Assembly (NCBI GenBank): GCA_021158735.1
Contig: JAGGUC010000094.1
Location: 1 to 7,353, forward strand
Reading direction: 5' to 3'
From: Desulfurococcales archaeon
GTDB taxonomy: Archaea > Thermoproteota > Thermoprotei_A > Sulfolobales > NBVN01
Length of the DNA stretch: 7,353 nt
Shown here: positions 5,280 through 7,353 of the stretch, piece after piece
Layout: every line of letters begins with the position of its first letter
Numbering within the stretch: position 1 is the first letter of the stretch
Notes under the pieces: generated by a model
The model's input: the letters and a program-made list of their open reading frames with translations, nothing else
Told to the model about the DNA's origin: nothing
Databases searched by the model: none
Translations under genes and position numbers: made by a program

Positions 5280-7262
5280 CTATAATTCCATTATGTTGCC
5301 TGTATTTTTGTGTGGTAAGTATCCTTTGAATTCATTGAGTAAATTGTTGAGTTCGTGGCTTTTCAGAAATTTTATTAATTCGCTTACACACTCGTTGTTT
5401 ATGCTTTCCTTATTAATGACGATATCGAATAGTTCATTACCTAGCTTTATGAAGTCTAAGCCGTATAGTTCGGCAGCATACCTTATTCCTAAGCCAACGT
5501 CAGCACGTCCTTGTGCCACTGCAGCAGCAACAGCAGTGTGTGTTGACACTTCATAACTATAACCGCGTATTTTTCTTGTCAATTCGGTAAATTTTATGTT
5601 TAACTCACGTGCTAGGTCTCTAAGCTTCACATCAAGAAGTGTTCTAGTTCCTGAACCTTTATTACGGTTAATCATTACGATATCATTGCGTAGCAAGTCC
5701 TTAATGCCAGTAATGCCTTTAGGGTTTCCTTTGGCGATAATTAAGCCTACCTCTCTGAGATACCCCCTGATAAGTACGATCTTGTCCCATAAGCCTAGAC
5801 GTTTTATGTAAGGTACATTATATTGTGATGTTTCAGGATCTAATAAGTGGGTGCCAGCTAAGTCAGCCACACCCTCACCTACAGCTAAAATACCGTTTAG
5901 AGATCCTACATTAACTATCTTGACACTCTTATTACTACATTTATCCATAATTACCCTTTCAAGTACGTAATCGTGGCTTCCCATAACTATTAATTCAGAC
6001 ATCCTTAACTTCTTAGTTAAGAGTAGAACCTTGACACGTGTATTTGCTTCGAGGACATCGGATTCTTCAGGAACTTCAACGAAGCCATCAGCGGTCAGTA
6101 GTGTGCGTATTGATCCTGAACGTGCTGGTATGGGGCACGCATGTAGTATTCCGTTTCTCCTCTTAGTAACTATTACCGGGACTAAGGTTAGTCTGCCCTT
6201 GGCACCTAGGACTTTCGTGGTTAATTTGGCTTCTACATACGGAAGTTCAAGAATTCTAATTCCGGACATTCTGAGAAGTATGGGCTTCACTACGTAGTGG
6301 AGTACTACAGCAGCAGATAGTGGAAATCCTGGCAAGCCGAAAATTAACTTCTTCCCTATTATGGCAATAAATGTTGGTTTCCCGGGCTTGATCTTTAGCC
6401 CGTGAATTACTACTCCAGGTTTTCCTAATCTGTTGGTAACCCTGTATGTAATATCTTCTACACCTGCTGAGGTACCTCCTGATGTAATAACTACATCATT
6501 TTCACTTAGTGCAGTAGTGAGGGCTTTATTCAATAGGTCTTCATTATCTGGTAAGATACCGTAACTCTTAGTATTAAGTCCTAATTCACTTAGTGCAGAT
6601 GTTATCAAGTACTGGTTTACGTCAAATATTTTTCCTAGTTCGAGTCTTCCGCCGGGACTCACGAGCTCGCTGCCGATCGAGATAATACCTACTTTCACCT
6701 TCTTGTAGACCTTTACTTTGCTTACCCCAACAGCGGCCAGTACTGAAACTTCCCTTGGTGTGATGAGTGTGCCTTTCCTTAGAATAACCTCATTTTTCGT
6801 TATGTCCGTGCCAGTAAATGCAATATTTTCACCAGGACTTACAGTTCGGTAAACAACTATCTCATTATTGCTGAGTTTCTTCGTGTACTCCACCATTACT
6901 ACCGCATCAGCGCCTCGGGGTATGGGGGCTCCTGTGTCTATTTCACAGCATGTTCTGTGTTTAATGTCTAGTGATGGAGGCTCACCAATTTTAACCCTCC
7001 CGACGAGCTGCAGTTTTATAGGATTATCCTCATCTGCTCCAAATGTATCGTGTGAGATAACGGCATAACCATCAACCTCAGATCTATCGTAAGGTGGGGC
7101 ATCATTGGGGGCAATTACGTCTTCAGCTAGCACACGCCCAAGAGATTGCGTAATATGCACTACCTCAGTACCTGAGGGACGTAAGTCTACATACCTCCTA
7201 AGTACCTCCATTACTTTGTTAGGAGGAAGCAACGTATGGAATACCTTAGCTTCCCCATACAT
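5280..7262 (-). CDS. moeA: Molybdopterin molybdenumtransferase MoeA fused to a PBP-like (COG1910) domain
   Basis: Inserts molybdate (or, in many hyperthermophiles, probably tungstate) into adenylated molybdopterin. Numbering is from the upstream TTG at 7271 (663 aa). Residues about 15-420 are MoeA: PPYDRSEVDGYAV (59-71, D67), GTDI (154-157), IGSELV (199-204), PDNED (241-245), TSGGTSAGVED (263-273), IKPGKPT (294-300) and GLPGFPLSA (312-320), so the acidic residues equivalent to E. coli D59, D142, E188, D228 and D259 all seem present. Residues about 425-650 are a periplasmic-binding-protein-like domain (PF12727 type) without a signal peptide: VGSLNGILAVGEGVADLAGTH around 455-475, then LLDPETSQYNVP, AKGNPKGI (513-520) and NKGSGTRTLLD (537-547). 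This fusion is known in archaea and the domain is thought to bind oxyanion or ligand. GGAGG (7279-7275) lies 3 bases from the TTG and 12 from the ATG at 7262; I favour the ATG, without certainty. Confidence 0.93.
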   Translation of the reverse strand: MYGEAKVFHTLLPPNKVMEVLRRYVDLRPSGTEVVHITQSLGRVLAEDVIAPNDAPPYDRSEVDGYAVISHDTFGADEDNPIKLQLVGRVKIGEPPSLDIKHRTCCEIDTGAPIPRGADAVVMVEYTKKLSNNEIVVYRTVSPGENIAFTGTDITKNEVILRKGTLITPREVSVLAAVGVSKVKVYKKVKVGIISIGSELVSPGGRLELGKIFDVNQYLITSALSELGLNTKSYGILPDNEDLLNKALTTALSENDVVITSGGTSAGVEDITYRVTNRLGKPGVVIHGLKIKPGKPTFIAIIGKKLIFGLPGFPLSAAVVLHYVVKPILLRMSGIRILELPYVEAKLTTKVLGAKGRLTLVPVIVTKRRNGILHACPIPARSGSIRTLLTADGFVEVPEESDVLEANTRVKVLLLTKKLRMSELIVMGSHDYVLERVIMDKCSNKSVKIVNVGSLNGILAVGEGVADLAGTHLLDPETSQYNVPYIKRLGLWDKIVLIRGYLREVGLIIAKGNPKGITGIKDLLRNDIVMINRNKGSGTRTLLDVKLRDLARELNIKFTELTRKIRGYSYEVSTHTAVAAAVAQGRADVGLGIRYAAELYGLDFIKLGNELFDIVINKESINNECVSELIKFLKSHELNNLLNEFKGYLPHKNTGNIMEL

Positions 7263-7273
7263 AACAATCAACT

Positions 7274-7280
7274 ACCTCCA
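7274..7280 (-). promoter_or_regulatory. Shine-Dalgarno of moeA
   Basis: TGGAGGT on the - strand is a full-strength Shine-Dalgarno. It is awkwardly placed: 3 bases (after GGAGG) before the in-frame TTG at 7271 and 12 before the ATG at 7262. It proves that translation starts in this neighbourhood but does not settle which codon is used. Confidence 0.75.
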
Positions 7281-7286
7281 ATAATG

Positions 7287-7298
7287 TAAGGCTTATTA
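7287..7298 (+). promoter_or_regulatory. TATA box and BRE of the tRNA at the right edge
   Basis: AAGGCTTATTA (box CTTATTA at 7292-7298) is centred about 28 bases upstream of the tRNA 5' base at 7323, the same distance and nearly the same sequence as the tRNA-Ala promoter (AAAGCTTATAA). It lies in the short divergent region shared with moeA on the other strand. Confidence 0.6.
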
Positions 7299-7322
7299 GG
7301 TGTTTTTGTTGTTTGATTTTGG

Positions 7323-7353
7323 GCGGGGGTGCCCGAGCTAGGTCAAAGGGGGC
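7323..7353 (+). tRNA. Probable tRNA-Leu, 5' part only (cut by window end)
   Basis: The last 31 bases read GCGGGGG (acceptor 5' strand, 7323-7329), T8-G9, then CCCGAGC and GGTCAAAGGGGGC, i.e. a D-arm with CCC pairing with GGG and the GG of the D-loop at 7341-7342. The AGGTCAAAGG loop is typical of archaeal class II tRNA-Leu; tRNA-Ser is the main alternative. The anticodon lies outside the window, so the isoacceptor is unknown. A TATA box at the proper distance supports it. Confidence 0.72.

Noticed and set aside
5293..7068. Plus-strand frames within moeA (5293-5556, 5596-5811, 6031-6297, 6868-7068) and a minus-strand frame at 4424-4627 within pncB
   Set aside because: All lie antisense to confidently identified genes; their composition (Ser/Pro/Leu-rich) is what the opposite strand of these genes produces.

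Overview
The window looks like chromosomal DNA of a thermophilic archaeon, most likely a crenarchaeote (Thermoproteota). The evidence is an archaeal-type ribosomal stalk protein P1/L12 with the C-terminal SLFG tail, a tRNA-Ala gene interrupted by a bulge-helix-bulge intron at position 37/38, archaeal TATA/BRE boxes about 28 bases upstream of two tRNA genes, archaeal-type Shine-Dalgarno sequences (GGTG, GGAGG), and many GTG starts. I cannot name the genus from sequence alone. No phage genes, transposase, CRISPR array or clear horizontally acquired island is visible.

Left part, + strand: the 3' end of the P1/L12 gene (1-281) is followed by a hairpin-plus-T-run terminator (305-327). Next comes a likely three-gene unit: a UPF0282 metallo-beta-lactamase-fold hydrolase (455-1345), a radical SAM enzyme whose start overlaps the end of that gene (about 1338-2117), and a small unrecognised acidic protein with a CxxxC...CxxC cysteine pattern (about 2152-2538). 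Overlap and short spacing suggest co-expression. None of the three has a function I can assign beyond its fold, so this is the most open part of the window.

Middle part, + strand: a 186-base gap with a strong TATA box and an oddly well-placed Shine-Dalgarno before a tiny ORF leads into a two-gene unit: an iron-containing (group III) alcohol dehydrogenase (2725-3885) and, 8 bases later, an archaeal-type nicotinate phosphoribosyltransferase (3894-5063). One gene consumes NAD(P)(H) and the other salvages nicotinate into the NAD pool. The unit converges on the tRNA gene on the other strand.

Right part, - strand: tRNA-Ala(CGC) (5230-5128) has a 27-nt intron and an encoded CCA end. It lies downstream of a long molybdopterin molybdenumtransferase gene (about 7262/7271 to 5280), in which MoeA is fused to a C-terminal periplasmic-binding-protein-like domain of the COG1910/PBP_like type. 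This points to molybdenum or tungsten cofactor use. At the extreme right edge, on the + strand and divergent from moeA, the window ends inside the first 31 bases of a probable tRNA-Leu gene.
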